A program made the translations under genes and the position numbers. A DNA stretch of 64,000 nt from Streptomyces sp. SUK 48 (GTDB lineage Bacteria; Actinomycetota; Actinomycetes; Streptomycetales; Streptomycetaceae), in assembly GCF_009650765.1 (NCBI RefSeq), contig NZ_CP045740.1, positions 8,277,672 to 8,341,671 of the forward strand, in the 5' to 3' direction. This document shows positions 8,582-17,896 of the stretch, one piece after another; position 1 is the first letter of the stretch, and every line of letters begins with the position of its first letter. The notes under the pieces were generated by a model. It worked only from the letters and a program-made list of their open reading frames with translations, was not told the origin of the DNA and ran no database searches.

Positions 8582-9232
8582 TCATCCGCCTGCTGTTCTT
8601 GCTCGCGGTCGGGGACGGCTCAGGACCGTCGAGGGGGTGGCGCCGGTGAGCGAGACGATGGTGATGCGGTGCAGTTCACGTACGGCATGGCGAGCGACGA
8701 CGAACGGCAGGTCGGGGGAGTCGTAAAGAACGACCGTCCCTGGTTCGGGAACGCCCACTTCGCCAGGGCGGGGGTGGAGCGTGCCGCGCACACCGATCAG
8801 CTCGGCCTCCCGCACGCGGAGCATCACGTGAGAGGTGCGTAGTTCGGGGCAAAGACGCGGCGACGTCTGCGCGCAGGCCTCGCACACGGGCGGGATCACC
8901 GTTTGCACGCCTTCCCAGCTCGCCGTCACGCAGTCGAGGAGGGGCAGGAGCCACAGCATGCCCCGCTCGTCGCGGGCCGCAGGCCGGTTGCAGGCCGCGC
9001 AGCGGAAGTTCTCCATCGTCTCGCGCTGGCGCCCGGTGTGGAGGTCGGCGTAGTCGGGCCGGCCAGTCGCCGTACCACCACGCAACTCCCACAGCACGCC
9101 GTCCACGTCACGCCCCAGGGCATCGTGCACACGGTCGGCGTAGGTCACCCCGGATGCGGTGACCACCACCTGGGCGGGTAACCGCATCTCGCCCGTCCAC
9201 GGCGTCACATACGGCGCTACCGGCTCTTTCAC
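8582..9232 (-). CDS. Conserved hypothetical protein with zinc-ribbon-like cysteines
   Basis: A 216-residue protein not assigned to a named family. It has cysteine pairs in the middle, CAAC (in FRCAACNRP) and CEAC (in PPVCEACAQ), plus a later LCPEL, which could form a zinc site. The C-terminal tail is Arg/Pro rich. The GTG at 9232 is chosen over the upstream frame opening at 9268 because GAGG sits 7 bases before it. It lies between the phosphohydrolase gene and a regulatory ATPase operon and could belong to either. Confidence 0.7.
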   Translation of the reverse strand: MKEPVAPYVTPWTGEMRLPAQVVVTASGVTYADRVHDALGRDVDGVLWELRGGTATGRPDYADLHTGRQRETMENFRCAACNRPAARDERGMLWLLPLLDCVTASWEGVQTVIPPVCEACAQTSPRLCPELRTSHVMLRVREAELIGVRGTLHPRPGEVGVPEPGTVVLYDSPDLPFVVARHAVRELHRITIVSLTGATPSTVLSRPRPRARTAGG

Positions 9233-9342
9233 AGTGCTACCTCGATGATCAGTGCTTGGAATGTGCAAGTCAGCTCCAGAAGAAGGAGCCTGGTACCGCG
9301 CCCGCCGGTGCCCTGTGCCATGCGCCGGCGAGCACGGGAGCC

Positions 9343-9876
9343 TCAGACAGCGATGCCCAGGCGCGCCGCGAGAGCGGCGTGCGGCCCCGGCCCCGGCCCA
9401 AACCGTGCGAGGGCATCACGAAGCGGCCCCACAGGCACGAGCCGGCCGCTCGCCGACGGCCTCAGCCAGTAGGGCCCCGGCGGAACCCGCCGGCTCAGGG
9501 GCGGCAGCGTGATCGTGTGCGGTGCACCCAGACACACGGCATGGCCGTGCCACGCCCACCGAGCGCAGGATCCAGGTGGGACCAGCCAGTACAACCAGCC
9601 GTTCACGGGGTCTTCGATCACGGGGCCGCACCCGCCCTGGACCTCATCCATCACGGCCACGGCAGACCACGCCCGAACACCGGAGCCGGTGATGACGACG
9701 TCGAACAGGTTCCCCCCGAGCCGCACACGGGCGGCGCTTTGGGCCTCGACCGCAAGGAAGGCCCGGACCGCTACCGCGAGATCCGCCATGCCGACGGCAG
9801 GCTCCCGGGCCGCGCCAGCAGCCCCGTCCAGGGCCTGCACCATCTCCGCCTGGGTGCAGATGGCCGCGGCCGTCAC
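9343..9876 (-). CDS. Hypothetical protein
   Basis: A 177-residue protein without a recognised domain. The middle contains a Trp- and Gly-rich stretch (PVNGWLYWLVPPGS, then WAWHGHAVCLG) that suggests a small beta fold. The GTG start overlaps the stop of the ATP-binding protein gene (GTGA), so it is co-translated with it and is likely a partner in the same regulatory module. Confidence 0.68.
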   Translation of the reverse strand: MTAAAICTQAEMVQALDGAAGAAREPAVGMADLAVAVRAFLAVEAQSAARVRLGGNLFDVVITGSGVRAWSAVAVMDEVQGGCGPVIEDPVNGWLYWLVPPGSCARWAWHGHAVCLGAPHTITLPPLSRRVPPGPYWLRPSASGRLVPVGPLRDALARFGPGPGPHAALAARLGIAV

Positions 9877-10763
9877 AGGTCCACCTGCCCGGGACGCAGG
9901 GCGGCACGGACGGTCTTGCCGGCGAAGTCCGCCCTGACGAACCAGGTGAGCGCCACCCCCTGACGGACGACGCCCCAGATGCCGCGCGCGAGTTCGCCGG
10001 TGACGGCCTTGTCGAACGCGGGGAACGCGGGGTCCGGGTCCCGCACGTCGATCAGCAGCTCATGGGATTCGGTGACGCTGAGACAGGCGCCGAAATACTG
10101 CCCCGGCACCCCGGGGGCGAGGACGTGCTGCACCACGTTGTCGACCAGGACGCGCAGGACCTCGACCGCGAGATGCTGATCCCCGGGCCAGCCCAGCACG
10201 GTAAGTAGAGATCGTCCCTGGATGCGGGCTGACGTGGCAGCGCTCGAATCCGCGGGGAGAGTGATGGGGATCTCGCGCAGCACCGGCGCGGTCACCGCAG
10301 CACGTTCCATGTCCGGGGGGCCTTCGGGCAGGGGGAGGGTGCACCACGTCGTCGTGCCGTCGAGGCTGACGCCCCACGCAGAGGCCAGTGCGTCGACGAG
10401 GAAGAGACCGCGGCCACCCTCGTCGGCGGGACCGGCGTGGCACACCTCGGGGCGGCCGGATGAGCTGTTGCTCACCTCGATCACGCACAGTCCGTCCTTG
10501 AGGCAGACACAGACGCTGATGTGGGGTCCGCTGCTGTAACGCAGGGCGTTGGTCGACAGCTCCGTGAGAAGAAGTTCCGCGCTCTCCACCAGCTCCCCGT
10601 GGCCCCAGTAGGCGAGACCTTCCCGGACGAGACGGCGGAGCCGCTGCGGCCAGACCGCATCCGCCTCAGACACCTGATCAGAACCGGGATCCGGCCGCCG
10701 CTCGATCACCACCTCAAGGACAGTCCGAACGCCTCCCGATTGAACAAGCGCACGAAATGTCAT
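9873..10763 (-). CDS. ATP-binding regulatory protein (RsbW/HATPase-like)
   Basis: A 296-residue protein of the anti-sigma-kinase-like ATPase group that is abundant in Streptomyces. The first half has an N box (ELSTNALRYS) and a G1-type box (EGGRGLFLVDALASAWGV). The second half repeats the layout in degenerate form (LRVLVDNVVQH, then LLIDVRDPD), so it looks like a tandem duplicated fold whose second unit has lost the glycine motif. GGAGGT precedes the ATG at 10763, which overlaps the stop of the 65-residue gene upstream. It probably binds a partner protein to control transcription. Confidence 0.85.
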   Translation of the reverse strand: MTFRALVQSGGVRTVLEVVIERRPDPGSDQVSEADAVWPQRLRRLVREGLAYWGHGELVESAELLLTELSTNALRYSSGPHISVCVCLKDGLCVIEVSNSSSGRPEVCHAGPADEGGRGLFLVDALASAWGVSLDGTTTWCTLPLPEGPPDMERAAVTAPVLREIPITLPADSSAATSARIQGRSLLTVLGWPGDQHLAVEVLRVLVDNVVQHVLAPGVPGQYFGACLSVTESHELLIDVRDPDPAFPAFDKAVTGELARGIWGVVRQGVALTWFVRADFAGKTVRAALRPGQVDL

Positions 10764-10957
10764 ACCGAGACCTCCGGACGGCCGAGGGACGAGCGGCGGA
10801 GACGCACAAGACGAATCCGTTCGTTCGCCGCCATGCTCAGCCGCACGTCTACGCCCCACCACGAGCCGTTGAGGCAGCTCTCATGCCGTGGCCACTCGAC
10901 GACGGGAATGCTGTCGAATAAGCCCTTGATGTTCTGGGCGAGATTCGTCCCGCTCAT
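10760..10957 (-). CDS. Small hypothetical protein, first gene of regulatory operon
   Basis: A 65-residue protein starting MSGTNLAQNIKGLFDSIP and ending in a basic stretch (RLRRSSLGR). A strong GAGGGAGGGG site precedes the ATG, and the stop overlaps the next start (ATGA). Both make it a real gene rather than a chance frame. No family was recognised. In Streptomyces a small protein often precedes the ATP-binding regulator near a TPR regulator, and this arrangement fits that pattern. Confidence 0.7.
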   Translation of the reverse strand: MSGTNLAQNIKGLFDSIPVVEWPRHESCLNGSWWGVDVRLSMAANERIRLVRLRRSSLGRPEVSV

Positions 10958-11218
10958 CTCAGCCCCTCCCTCGGTCAGTCTGTGCTCGGTCGCGCACTCT
11001 CGGTGAAGTGGCGATCATCGTTCACCCGTCGCACGTGGCCTTGCCATGTCCTGTCGCATGGCCTCTGACGCACTTTCGGGTGGTACTTCAGGCCTCGGGG
11101 TAGCTTCGAAGTGGCTTCTGTCTAGAAAGCGTTGCCGCGGCGGAAGGTATTGCGTTCTCCTTCGATTGAAGGGATCGACCGCAAGCCGTTAGCACGGTCC
11201 GCAGACCCTGGGGGCGGA

Positions 11219-12544
11219 ATGAAGAACGAACCGAGAACACTCCTGGCGATGTTGTGCGATCGGGACAACCTCACCTACCGCCGGTTCGACGAGAGGTTCA
11301 CCCGAACCGGGACTCGACTCTTCGACCACAGTCCCAACACCCCGACCTGCGGAGAGACTCAGTTCCGACGCTGGACCGGCGGCAAGCTCCTGGGGTTACC
11401 CGGGCCCGAGACATGCCAGATCCTTGAGGCCATGTGGCCCGGATACACAGCGGAGCAACTGTTCGGGCCGCCGCCTGCGGACGATCCCAAGGCACCCGCG
11501 TTCGACCTGGAAGAGCGAGTTCAGATGACCGCACGTGAAGCCCACGACGGCGCCGATGCGACCGCCGCGGCGTCCATCTCCGACAACACCATCGACGAGC
11601 TGCGCGACCAGGTGGTGAGCCTTGCTCGGCGGTATCACAACCTGTCGGCGGCGACCGCGTACGAAACGGCCGACCAGCTCCGCCGAGAGATCGAGCGCCA
11701 GAGGGACCGGACGCAGGTCCCGATCCAGCAACAGACCTTGATGATTCTCAATGGGCAGACGGCTGCGCTCCTCGCGGTAGCTGCGTTCGACCTGGGGTAC
11801 CTCCCGAGCGCCCGGACACTGGCGCGGACCGCCGCCGTCTACGGCGAGAGCACGCGGTTCACGCCTCTACAGGCCTATGCAGACGGCACCTTGGCGTACA
11901 TCGCCTACCACTCAGGCGAACCGAACGAGGCGCTGACGAAGGCCCAGCGCGCGCTGTCCCTCGCAGGTCTCGGCAACGTCGCACAGCGACGCCTCCACGC
12001 CATTGCTGCCCGCGCCTATGCTCACTTGGGTGATGTCGCCTCGGCGCGGCGTGCCATGCAGACCTCGGAAGAGGCCGGCCCGGACCGACGGGACGACCTG
12101 CACGACGCGGTAGGCGGCGAGTTCGGATTCCCGGGCGAGCGACTCGCCATGTCCAACAGCACGTCCGCGCTGCTCATGGGAGACGCGGAACAGGCTGAAG
12201 CGGAGGCCAGCCGCGCCTTGGCCCTCCTCGGTGAACGAGCGCAGGAGGAACAGTCCATTGACGTGCGGGCGGGAGCGGCGGCAGATCTCGCGCACGCCCG
12301 GCTGCTCTCCGACAACGTCGACGGAGCAGCCGACGCCCTCGCGTCTGTCTGGGAAGTACCGCCCGACCAGCGCAGCACGGGCATCGTAATGAGGGCGGCC
12401 CGCATCGGCAGGCACCTTGCGCGGCCGCACTTCCACGGGGCACAGCTACCCAAGGAGCTGCGCGAGCAGATCGAGGAGTTTACCCGCGTCTCCCCGCCCT
12501 ACCGCCTCGGTCCGTCAGTGGCTCTCCTGGCGATCGACTCCTGA
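11219..12544 (+). CDS. TPR-containing transcriptional-regulator-like protein
   Basis: A 441-residue protein. The first ~90 residues resemble the N-terminal DNA-binding region of actinobacterial XRE/TPR regulators (LTYRRFDERF, then TQFRRWTGGKL). The rest is helical with TPR-like repeats (ARTAAVYGESTRF, AIAARAYAHLGDVASARRAM, ARLLSDNVDGAADAL). The ATG at 11219 follows GGGGGCGG and is preferred over an upstream opening at 11132. It diverges from the 65-residue/ATP-binding operon, whose control is a plausible role. The 260-bp gap 10958-11218 should hold both promoters. Confidence 0.8.
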   Translation: MKNEPRTLLAMLCDRDNLTYRRFDERFTRTGTRLFDHSPNTPTCGETQFRRWTGGKLLGLPGPETCQILEAMWPGYTAEQLFGPPPADDPKAPAFDLEERVQMTAREAHDGADATAAASISDNTIDELRDQVVSLARRYHNLSAATAYETADQLRREIERQRDRTQVPIQQQTLMILNGQTAALLAVAAFDLGYLPSARTLARTAAVYGESTRFTPLQAYADGTLAYIAYHSGEPNEALTKAQRALSLAGLGNVAQRRLHAIAARAYAHLGDVASARRAMQTSEEAGPDRRDDLHDAVGGEFGFPGERLAMSNSTSALLMGDAEQAEAEASRALALLGERAQEEQSIDVRAGAAADLAHARLLSDNVDGAADALASVWEVPPDQRSTGIVMRAARIGRHLARPHFHGAQLPKELREQIEEFTRVSPPYRLGPSVALLAIDS

Positions 12545-13558
12545 TCACAGAGAGGCGAGGATCCGCGCCTCCTTCTCCGCGGCGATCCCGTGTTCCGCCC
12601 ATCGCGGGTGGTCCACGGGCCGCCCGTCCTGCGCCCACCATTGCCACGTGTCCCGGATCGTGTCGGCGATCGGCCGGCAGCGCAGCCCCGCCTCCACTGC
12701 TCGCTCAGCGCTGACAGCCCATACCCCGGCATGGGTCCGCCATAGCGGCAACTCGGTCCACTGCTTCACGTCGTGCCTGGCCAGGACTGTCGGGTCCACC
12801 CAGACCGGCACACTCTCGCCGCCGGTGACCTGCAAGCACTCGGCGAGGAAATCGCGGAATGAAATGCCCTCGGGGTGCGTCACGTTGAAACCGCCCCGGC
12901 CCGAACCCGCCGCCAGATGAACGGCGAAAAGGGCAACATCCCGGACATCTACCGGCTGGATCCGCTGCTCGCCAGGCGCTGGGGCGACGATTCGACCGCC
13001 TCGCTTCGCTCGCTCAAGCCACCAGGGCAGTCGACCGACGTATTCACCCGGCCCCAAGATAACGCCAGGCCGTAGAAACACCCCTTCGTCCCCGAAGACT
13101 TCCGCGACCGCGCGCTCACCGCCAGCCTTCTGAAATCCATACTTCGTGGGGCTGCCGCACTCTCCCGTGTGACCGAACGACTCGTCGGCATCGGCTGGGC
13201 ACTGCAGGAGCGGGGAGTCTTCTGTCAGAGGCTCGTGGGGCCAGCCGTCGTAGACAGAGACGGTGGAGATGTGCACCCAGCGTCGCACGCGGTTTTGCAG
13301 AGTGGTGGTGGCCAACAGGACGTCACGGGGAGCCAGTTCGGAGCTGGATGTGTCGATGACTGCGTCCCACGGGCCCTGTTGGGCGAGCTTCTGCAGGTCT
13401 TCCCGGACCGTACGGTCACCGTGAACGGGCACAATGCCGGGCACATCGCGCCCTGACCGACCGCGGTTGAAGGTGGTGACGTCCCAGCCTCTCAAGAGTG
13501 CGCTCTCCGTGATGGCCTTGCCCAGGAACCACGTTCCGCCGATGACGAGAATCCTCAT
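12545..13558 (-). CDS. NAD-dependent epimerase/dehydratase family protein
   Basis: A 337-residue extended short-chain dehydrogenase. Residues 1-13 hold the Rossmann start with GGTWFLG, and the YGFQK block supplies the catalytic Tyr-x3-Lys pair. It resembles the isoflavone-reductase/epimerase-like subgroup seen in many actinobacteria. The ATG at 13558 is chosen because the dinucleotide fold begins there; 29 further in-frame residues upstream look non-coding. Its stop abuts the stop of the TPR gene (convergent). The substrate is unknown. Confidence 0.88.
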   Translation of the reverse strand: MRILVIGGTWFLGKAITESALLRGWDVTTFNRGRSGRDVPGIVPVHGDRTVREDLQKLAQQGPWDAVIDTSSSELAPRDVLLATTTLQNRVRRWVHISTVSVYDGWPHEPLTEDSPLLQCPADADESFGHTGECGSPTKYGFQKAGGERAVAEVFGDEGVFLRPGVILGPGEYVGRLPWWLERAKRGGRIVAPAPGEQRIQPVDVRDVALFAVHLAAGSGRGGFNVTHPEGISFRDFLAECLQVTGGESVPVWVDPTVLARHDVKQWTELPLWRTHAGVWAVSAERAVEAGLRCRPIADTIRDTWQWWAQDGRPVDHPRWAEHGIAAEKEARILASL

Positions 13559-13732
13559 GCCCTGATCCTGCCCTGCTCGGGGCACCAGCGACAGCGCCAC
13601 TTCGCGGATCTCCGGCCTGCCTGGCCGTGCATCACTCGCTGGCACCCGCTGCGCAGCATTCTGAAATGTTGTATCCGCCTACGTACGGAGCGTTACGATT
13701 GTGATTGTTTATTTGCTGACGTATGGGGGCGA

Positions 13733-14356
13733 ATGGTGATGGCACGACGCGAGCATGTGGCGTCCAGTGTGGCAGGCGGCGGGCGGGGTGTAGGGGTGCT
13801 GTGCGGGGTTGTGATGCTCGTTTGGGGGCTCGCTGGATGTGGAGGGAGCGGCACAGATGCCAAGGCCTCGGCCGCGGCTTCGGCGACCTCGCAGGAACGT
13901 GCTTCCTCGTCCGCCGACTCGGCGTCAGCCGAACCGCAGGTGGGGGAGAGGGCAGCTGTGCTAGCCGTGTACAACCACATGACGACAGAGCAGGCCAAGG
14001 CATACAGCCAGGCGTCGGCCAAGAGAACGGCACTGGAGAAGTACGCCACCCTCGACGCCCTGTCGAAGATCGACCTGGACCTGTATCGGATGAAGGAGGC
14101 CGGGACGGTCGTGCGTGGCAAGGTCGGACATGACGCGAAGGTCACCGACCTCGACATGACTGCCAAGACGCCGAAAGCATCGCTGGCGGACTGCATTGAC
14201 CTCTCCGAGTACCAGACCTATGACACGAGGGCGAAGAAGGTGCTCCCGCTCCCGAGGAACCAGCCGCTGCGCTACGTCGCCACAGCGACGGCGGAACGCT
14301 GGAAGGGCCGTTGGATGGTGACAGACATCAACACTCAAGGGGGCGGCACATGTTGA
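13733..14356 (+). CDS. Putative lipoprotein
   Basis: A 207-residue exported protein. It has a basic N-terminus, a hydrophobic segment (GVLCGVVMLVWG) and a lipobox LAGC at about 33-36, so it should be lipid-anchored on the outer face of the membrane. A low-complexity Ser/Ala linker follows, then a compact domain (VLAVYNHMTTEQAKAYSQAS to WMVTDINTQGG) that resembles the small lipoproteins found beside secreted proteins in Streptomyces. The A/T-rich stretch just upstream may hold its promoter. It overlaps the next gene by 7 bp. Confidence 0.82.
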   Translation: MVMARREHVASSVAGGGRGVGVLCGVVMLVWGLAGCGGSGTDAKASAAASATSQERASSSADSASAEPQVGERAAVLAVYNHMTTEQAKAYSQASAKRTALEKYATLDALSKIDLDLYRMKEAGTVVRGKVGHDAKVTDLDMTAKTPKASLADCIDLSEYQTYDTRAKKVLPLPRNQPLRYVATATAERWKGRWMVTDINTQGGGTC

Positions 14357-15213
14357 GACGTGCTGCGGCGATCGCGCTGCTGCCCACGAGCGTGCTCGCG
14401 ACTGTCGCACACGGGGAAAGTTCCGGCGGGATCTGCAACGGCACGTCGATGTACGTGAAGGTGTGCGCCACGGCCAGCGACAACGTGCCCGGCACGGGGA
14501 GCTCGGACGACAGGAAGGGCTCAGCTAGCGCTTCGAGTGCCGCCGGTTCCGGCACACCGAAGTGCACCTACGAGAAGGTCATCCCGCAACCTCCGCCGGA
14601 AAACCTCGCCATGCAAGACGGCAAACGCCACGGCGGCAAAGGCGCGGTCTACCGCGTGTGGTGCCCGGACACCGGTCGTTTCGGCGTGGTCTGGATTCCG
14701 GACAGCACTGTGCCGCGCGCGCCCGCGATCGATCCGGAGACTGTCGCCCGCCGCGCGGTGGATGCCATGAAGCTGATGGGCCCCAAGGTGTCCAGTCCCC
14801 GCGAGGGCGGTAAGTATGTGGTCGGTATGCCCATGTGGATGTGGGTGGATCAGACGCCGACCACGTATGGGCCCAACCGTGCCACCGCGTCGGCGGGCGG
14901 GGTGACTGTTACGGCAACTGCGGAGGTTTCTTCCATCAGTTGGGAGATGGGCGACGGCACCGCGGCGGTGGTGTGTAAGGGGCCCGGCGCCAAGTACACC
15001 CCGTCAATGGGAATGGCTCAGTCACCGGACTGTGGCCACGTCTATGGCAGGGCCTCCGTCGCTGAGGCAGGTGGTAAGTTCGACGGCACTGCCACGGCTA
15101 CCTGGACCGTCGATTGGCAGGTGGCCGGTGATCGAGCAGATACCGGATCGTTCACCGAGGTGCGGCGGAGCCGGTTCACGGCGGAAGTGGGCGAGGTGCA
15201 GGTTCTCAACTGA
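14350..15213 (+). CDS. Secreted protein of unknown function
   Basis: A 287-residue protein with a signal peptide (LRRAAAIALLPTSVLATVAHG). The mature part has paired cysteines and a C-terminal region (SISWEMGDGTAAVVCKGPG to DCGHVY) that recalls a PKD-like beta sandwich, where WxMGDG is typical. The ATG at 14350 overlaps the lipoprotein gene, so the two are translationally coupled and probably work together at the cell surface. The gene ends 39 bp before an IS3 element. Confidence 0.8.
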   Translation: MLRRAAAIALLPTSVLATVAHGESSGGICNGTSMYVKVCATASDNVPGTGSSDDRKGSASASSAAGSGTPKCTYEKVIPQPPPENLAMQDGKRHGGKGAVYRVWCPDTGRFGVVWIPDSTVPRAPAIDPETVARRAVDAMKLMGPKVSSPREGGKYVVGMPMWMWVDQTPTTYGPNRATASAGGVTVTATAEVSSISWEMGDGTAAVVCKGPGAKYTPSMGMAQSPDCGHVYGRASVAEAGGKFDGTATATWTVDWQVAGDRADTGSFTEVRRSRFTAEVGEVQVLN

Positions 15214-15252
15214 CTACCTGACGTTCAAAGCGTGGTGTCGTCGTTCAAGACC

Positions 15253-16550
15253 GGGCCTTGGCCCCTGACCCTGGACACACGAGACACTGGATCCTGAGGA
15301 TCTGAGAGCGGACATCTCGTGGTCATGAAGAACTATCCGCCGCAGTTCAAGGCGGACGCGGTCGCGCTGTACCAGTCGCGGCCCGAGGCGACGATCCGGC
15401 AAGTCGCTGCCGATCTGGGAATCAACCCCGAGACCTTGCGGAACTGGGTCCGGGCAGCCGGCGCGAGCCGGCCGCGGGGACGCCGGGCGGAGATGCCGGC
15501 CGAGCCACCGACACCGCTGGAGGCGGAGAACGCCGCTTTGCGTAAGAAGGTCCGCGAGCTGGAGGAGGAACGCGAGATCCTGGCGCAAGGCGGCGAAGTA
15601 TTTCGCCGGGGAGACGCGCTGGTGAACCGCTTCCAGTTCGTTGCCGACCACCAGCGCCGCTACGGCGTGAAGCGGCTGTGCACCATTCTCGACATCACCC
15701 GCTCCAGCTTCTACTACTGGCGTCGGACGGCCGCGGACCGGGCCGCCCGGCAGGCGGCCGACGATCGCCTCGCCGCCCGGATACGCGCCGTGCACCGCGA
15801 GTCCGACGGCACCTACGGCGTCCCCAGGATCACCGCCGAACTCCGCGACGACGGCGAGCGGATCAACCACAAGCGGATCGCGCGGGTGATGCGCAGCATC
15901 GGCCTGGCAGGTGTGCGGCTGCGTCGCAGGCACCGCACCACTGTTGCGGACCCGGCCGCGGCGAAGGCCCCGGACCTCGTCGGACGCGACTTCACGGCGA
16001 GTGAGCCGAACACGAAGTACGTCGGTGACATCACCTATCTCCCGCTGGACGGCGGAAAGTTCCTCTATTTGGCCACCGTCATCGACCTCGCCTCACGCCG
16101 CCTTACCGGCTGGGCGATCGCGGACCACGTGCGCACCGACCTCGTCACCGACGCCCTGGCCGCCGCCGAACGCACCCGCGGCAGCCTCGCCGGGGCGGTC
16201 ATGCACACCGACCACGGCGCCCAATACACCAGCCGGGCCTTTGCCGACGCCTGCCGCCAGGCCGGCGTCCGCCAGTCCATGAGCGCGATCGGCTCCAGCG
16301 CGGACAACGCGCTTGCCGAGTCCTTCAACGCGACGTTCAAACGCGAGACGCTTCAGGGCCGCAAGACCTGGTCCAGCGAGTGTGATGCCCGTCTCGACGC
16401 GTTCCGCTGGCTCAACCGCTACAACACCCGACGCCGTCACTCCCGCCTCGGACAACGCAGCCCGATCGCCTACGAGGCAGCGTCCGAAACAACATCAACT
16501 ACCCTGGCGCAAGCCGCATAGCCCGTGTCCAGGATTCGGGGTCAAGGCCC
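15253..16550 (+). mobile_element. IS3-family element, copy 1
   Basis: An insertion sequence of about 1298 bp. The ends are imperfect inverted repeats: GGGCCTTGGCCCCTGACCCT at the left and, read inward from the right, GGGCCTTGACCCCGAATCCT, both followed by GGACAC. It carries one fused transposase frame. The left flank (ACC) and right flank (CCC) do not match, so no target duplication is certain. A related element lies in inverted orientation 417 bp downstream. Confidence 0.88.
15319..16521 (+). CDS. IS3-family transposase, OrfA and OrfB fused in one frame
   Basis: A 400-residue transposase. Residues 1-90 are OrfA-like (helix-turn-helix, then a leucine-zipper-like LEAENAALRKKVRELEEERE). The rest is OrfB with an rve-type DDE core: VGDITYLPL, TDHGAQYTS and NALAESFNATFKRE supply the acidic triad. 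IS3 elements normally make OrfAB only by -1 frameshifting. Here one extra base near 15580 puts both parts in one frame (EILAQGGEVFRRGDALVNRF across the joint). The second copy in this window keeps separate frames. Confidence 0.93.
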   Translation: MVMKNYPPQFKADAVALYQSRPEATIRQVAADLGINPETLRNWVRAAGASRPRGRRAEMPAEPPTPLEAENAALRKKVRELEEEREILAQGGEVFRRGDALVNRFQFVADHQRRYGVKRLCTILDITRSSFYYWRRTAADRAARQAADDRLAARIRAVHRESDGTYGVPRITAELRDDGERINHKRIARVMRSIGLAGVRLRRRHRTTVADPAAAKAPDLVGRDFTASEPNTKYVGDITYLPLDGGKFLYLATVIDLASRRLTGWAIADHVRTDLVTDALAAAERTRGSLAGAVMHTDHGAQYTSRAFADACRQAGVRQSMSAIGSSADNALAESFNATFKRETLQGRKTWSSECDARLDAFRWLNRYNTRRRHSRLGQRSPIAYEAASETTSTTLAQAA

Positions 16551-16560
16551 CCCCACCGCC

Positions 16561-16918
16561 GGCACTGCCCAAGCTCCGTCGGGCCCTGCTCTGGCGCCCT
16601 ATCACGGCCCGCATGGTCAAACGGCCAGCAGACCTGGCCAACATCGTCGCCGACCAGGACGACGGTCAGCCCATCACGGTCTTCGTGACCTATGCGTCTC
16701 TGCCAGGACTGCAGCAAGCCCACTGCAGCGGCCAGTTGCCAGCCTGGGATCTCATCGTCGTGGACGAGGCCCACCGTACGTGCATGAGCACCCAAGAGGG
16801 CTGGGGAGCCATCCACGACGACCGTGCCATTCCCGCCCGGCTGCGTCTCTACATGACCGCCACGCCCCGCGTCTTCACCGCTGGGCTGTGGGACGGTGTC
16901 GTCGCCCAGTTTTTGTGA
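16561..16918 (+). pseudogene. DEAH-type helicase fragment between two IS3 copies
   Basis: An open stretch of about 110 codons encodes the Walker B region of a superfamily 2 helicase: ITVFVTYASLPGLQQAH, then LIVVDEAHRTC (DEAH) and YMTATPRVF (motif III, TAT). It resembles the actinobacterial DEAD/DEAH helicase-associated proteins. The P-loop part and the C-terminal helicase domain are missing, and IS3 elements bound both sides. It is a remnant, not a working gene. It could have belonged to a restriction or defence locus. Confidence 0.78.
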
Positions 16919-16996
16919 GTTGTTGCTGTGGCTGTGAGCTGGGGTTTCTCAGTTTTTCTGAGTGATGGGGCCTTGGCCCGGAATCTTGGACACGGG

Positions 16997-17896
16997 CTAT
17001 GCGGCTGGGGCCAGGGTAGTTGATGTTGTGTCGAGTGCTGTCTCGTAGGCGATGGGACTGCGTTGTCCGAGGCTGGAGTGGCGGCGTCGGGTGTTGTAGC
17101 GGTGCAGCCAGCGGAACAGGTCGAGGCGGGCTTCCCGCTCGTCGGCCCAGGCACTGCGGCCCTTGAGCGTCTCCCGCTTGCAGGTCGCGTTGAAGGACTC
17201 GGCGAGCGCGTTGTCCGCCGAGCTGCCGACTGCGCTCATGCTCTGGATCACGCCCGCCTGGCGGCAGGCATCGGCGAACGCCCGGCTCGTGTACTGGGCG
17301 CCGTGGTCGGTGTGCAGGACGGCGCCGGCAAGGCCGCCACGGCACCGTTCGGCGGCGGCCAGGGCAGCGGTGACCAGTTCAGCGCGCATATGGTCAGCGA
17401 TCGCCCAGCCGGCCAGGCGCCGGGAGGCGAGGTCGATGACCGTGGCCAGATACAGGAACTTCCCGCCGGTCAGCGGGAGATAGGTGATGTCGCCGACGTA
17501 CTTCGTGTTCACCCCCACCGCGGTGAAGTCGCGGCCGATGAGGTCGGCTGCCTTCGCGGCGGCCGGGTCCGCGATGGTGGTGCGGTGCTTCCTGCGCAGC
17601 CGCAGCCCGGCCAGGCCGACCTGGCGCATGATGCGGGCGACCCTCTTGTGGTTGACCAACTCGCCCGTCTCACGCAGTTCGGCGGTGATCCTGGGGACGC
17701 CGTAGGTGCCGTCCGCGTCCTGGTGAACCTTGCGTATCCGGGCAGCGAGCCTGGCATCGGCCGCCTGGCGGACCGCCCGGCCAGCTGCGGTCCTGCGCCA
17801 GTAGTAGAAGCTCGAGCGGGCGATGCCGAGGATGGTACACAGCCGCTTCACGCCGAAGCGGCGCTGGTGGTCGGCGACGAACTGGAAGCGGTTCAC
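16997..17896 (-). CDS. IS3-family transposase OrfB
   Basis: A 299-residue DDE transposase. The rve core has VGDITYLPL, TDHGAQYTS and NALAESFNATCKRE. The frame is -1 relative to OrfA. A GTG at 17896 overlaps the OrfA stop (GTGA), so it may be made by reinitiation as well as by frameshifting into OrfAB. All DDE residues are present, so the element could be active. Confidence 0.93.
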   Translation of the reverse strand: MNRFQFVADHQRRFGVKRLCTILGIARSSFYYWRRTAAGRAVRQAADARLAARIRKVHQDADGTYGVPRITAELRETGELVNHKRVARIMRQVGLAGLRLRRKHRTTIADPAAAKAADLIGRDFTAVGVNTKYVGDITYLPLTGGKFLYLATVIDLASRRLAGWAIADHMRAELVTAALAAAERCRGGLAGAVLHTDHGAQYTSRAFADACRQAGVIQSMSAVGSSADNALAESFNATCKRETLKGRSAWADEREARLDLFRWLHRYNTRRRHSSLGQRSPIAYETALDTTSTTLAPAA

